Shown: piece after piece, positions 7,858 through 8,541 of the stretch
Layout: every line of letters starts with the position of its first letter
Position numbering within the stretch: position 1 is the first letter of the stretch
NCBI GenBank assembly: GCA_947372535.1
Contig: CANBUA010000213.1
Span: 1 to 8,541, forward strand
Length of the DNA stretch: 8,541 bases
Direction of reading: 5' to 3'
Origin: Burkholderiales bacterium
GTDB taxonomy: Bacteria > Pseudomonadota > Gammaproteobacteria > Burkholderiales > Burkholderiaceae
The notes under the pieces: generated by a model
What the model was told of the DNA's origin: nothing
The model's input: only the letters and a program-made list of their open reading frames with translations
The model's database searches: none
Program-made: the position numbers and the translations under genes

Positions 7858-8541
7858 TCAGAACATGCGCGGGCCGCCGCGCTTGCCGGCGGTGCCCCCC
7901 GCGCCATCGGCATCCGCATCACCCACTACGACTTTGTCACCTGCCTTGAGCCCGCTCAGCACCTGGGCTTGCACGCGGTTGTTCAAGCCGATGGTGACTT
8001 GGCGCGTGGCCAGTTTGGCGCCATCGCCCTGCCCATCAAGCACCTTGACCTCATAAGCGCCGCCCTTGCTGCGCTTGCCCAAAGCCGCCGCAGGAATCAC
8101 CAACGTGCCTTTCGCTTGATCCAGCACCACAGAGACCTGCGCGGTCATGGCGATGCGCAGGCGCCCCTCCGGGTTGGGCACGTCGAACAAGCCGTTGTAG
8201 TAAATGGCCGAGGTGCTGGCCGAACTGGTCGAAGTCGTGCTGGACGACTCCGACTGCTCCGATTCAGGCGCTGGCTCGATCGCGCGCAGCTTGGCCTCGT
8301 AGCGTTTCAAAGGCTCACCCAGGATGGTGAAGTACACCGGCTGACCCGGCCGGATGCGCACCACATCGGCCTCGGACAACTGGGCCTTGATCGTCACGGT
8401 GTCCAGCCGAGCGATCTTGACGATGGTCGGCGCCGACTGGTTGGCGTTGACGGTGCGCCCTTCTTCCGTGACCACGGCCACCACCACACCATCCATGGGC
8501 GCCGTGATGCGCGTGTAGCCCATGTTCAAACGCTGGGTATC
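7858..8541 (-). CDS. macA: MacA periplasmic adaptor, C-terminal part
   Basis: Membrane-fusion protein of the MacAB exporter; a hexamer bridges MacB and the outer-membrane channel. Only the last 227 residues lie in the window; the frame continues past base 8541, and the signal/membrane anchor, the hairpin and half of the lipoyl domain are missing. Visible in order are the second lipoyl half ([20 protein letters not shown] then [20 protein letters not shown]), the beta-barrel ([31 protein letters not shown]), and the membrane-proximal domain with a late [21 protein letters not shown] strand set. All match the E. coli MacA pattern closely. Two features are unusual: a Ser/Thr/Glu-rich loop near the end of the barrel (8209-8265), and a Gly/Ala/Asp-rich tail ending RGGPRMF. 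It is the first visible gene of the minus-strand operon, so the promoter lies beyond the window. Confidence 0.95.
   Translation of the reverse strand, partial: DTQRLNMGYTRITAPMDGVVVAVVTEEGRTVNANQSAPTIVKIARLDTVTIKAQLSEADVVRIRPGQPVYFTILGEPLKRYEAKLRAIEPAPESEQSESSSTTSTSSASTSAIYYNGLFDVPNPEGRLRIAMTAQVSVVLDQAKGTLVIPAAALGKRSKGGAYEVKVLDGQGDGAKLATRQVTIGLNNRVQAQVLSGLKAGDKVVVGDADADGAGGTAGKRGGPRMF

Noticed and set aside
7842..7922. Longer N-terminus for MacB, starting at 7922
   Set aside because: It overlaps the macA 3' end and would add a Met/Ala/Arg-rich stretch not typical of MacB; the start at 7841 leaves a normal operon gap.
6768..7949. Long open frame of 393 codons on the plus strand opposite macB
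   Set aside because: It is antisense to a fully conserved ABC transporter gene. Its His/Gln/Gly/Arg-rich translation is typical of the complement of GC-rich coding sequence, with no recognisable domain.
1..8541. A hidden defence system, mobile element or CRISPR array
   Set aside because: No repeat-spacer pattern, transposase, integrase, terminal repeats or composition break was found; all genes fit ordinary chromosomal families.

Overview
The window reads as chromosome from a high-GC, motile betaproteobacterium, most likely Burkholderiales and probably Comamonadaceae. This is an inference from GC-rich codon use, the style of the chemoreceptor signalling domain, and the set of protein families; no rRNA or other phylogenetic marker is present. 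Coding density is very high, no stretch over 300 bases lacks a gene, and I see no mobile element, CRISPR array, tRNA or rRNA. Both ends cut through genes.

Plus strand, 1-2114: the C-terminal part of a methyl-accepting chemotaxis receptor is followed after 29 bases by a small secreted protein that looks like an outer-membrane beta-barrel. It starts with GTG and has a good Shine-Dalgarno. The two are probably co-transcribed.

Minus strand, 8541 down to 2157: six genes run in one direction with gaps of 16, 44, 13, 24 and 69 bases. In transcription order they are the 3' part of macA (periplasmic adaptor), macB (ABC ATPase/permease), a NodT-type outer-membrane efflux lipoprotein, a short-chain dehydrogenase/reductase, a glutathione S-transferase, and a YfbR-type 5'-deoxynucleotidase. 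The first three form a complete tripartite MacAB-type exporter with its own outer-membrane channel, a layout like Pseudomonas pvdR-pvdT-opmQ. The exported substrate cannot be read from sequence. The reductase is tightly linked to the exporter and may share its mRNA. The glutathione S-transferase and nucleotidase may be simple downstream passengers.

The two blocks converge at 2115-2156, a 42-base gap holding part of a weak inverted repeat. I found no clearly new system. The points most worth a second look are the U-poor, CA-rich leader of the efflux lipoprotein gene, the Ser/Thr-rich loop in MacA, the receptor/outer-membrane-protein pair, and the reductase attached to the exporter operon.
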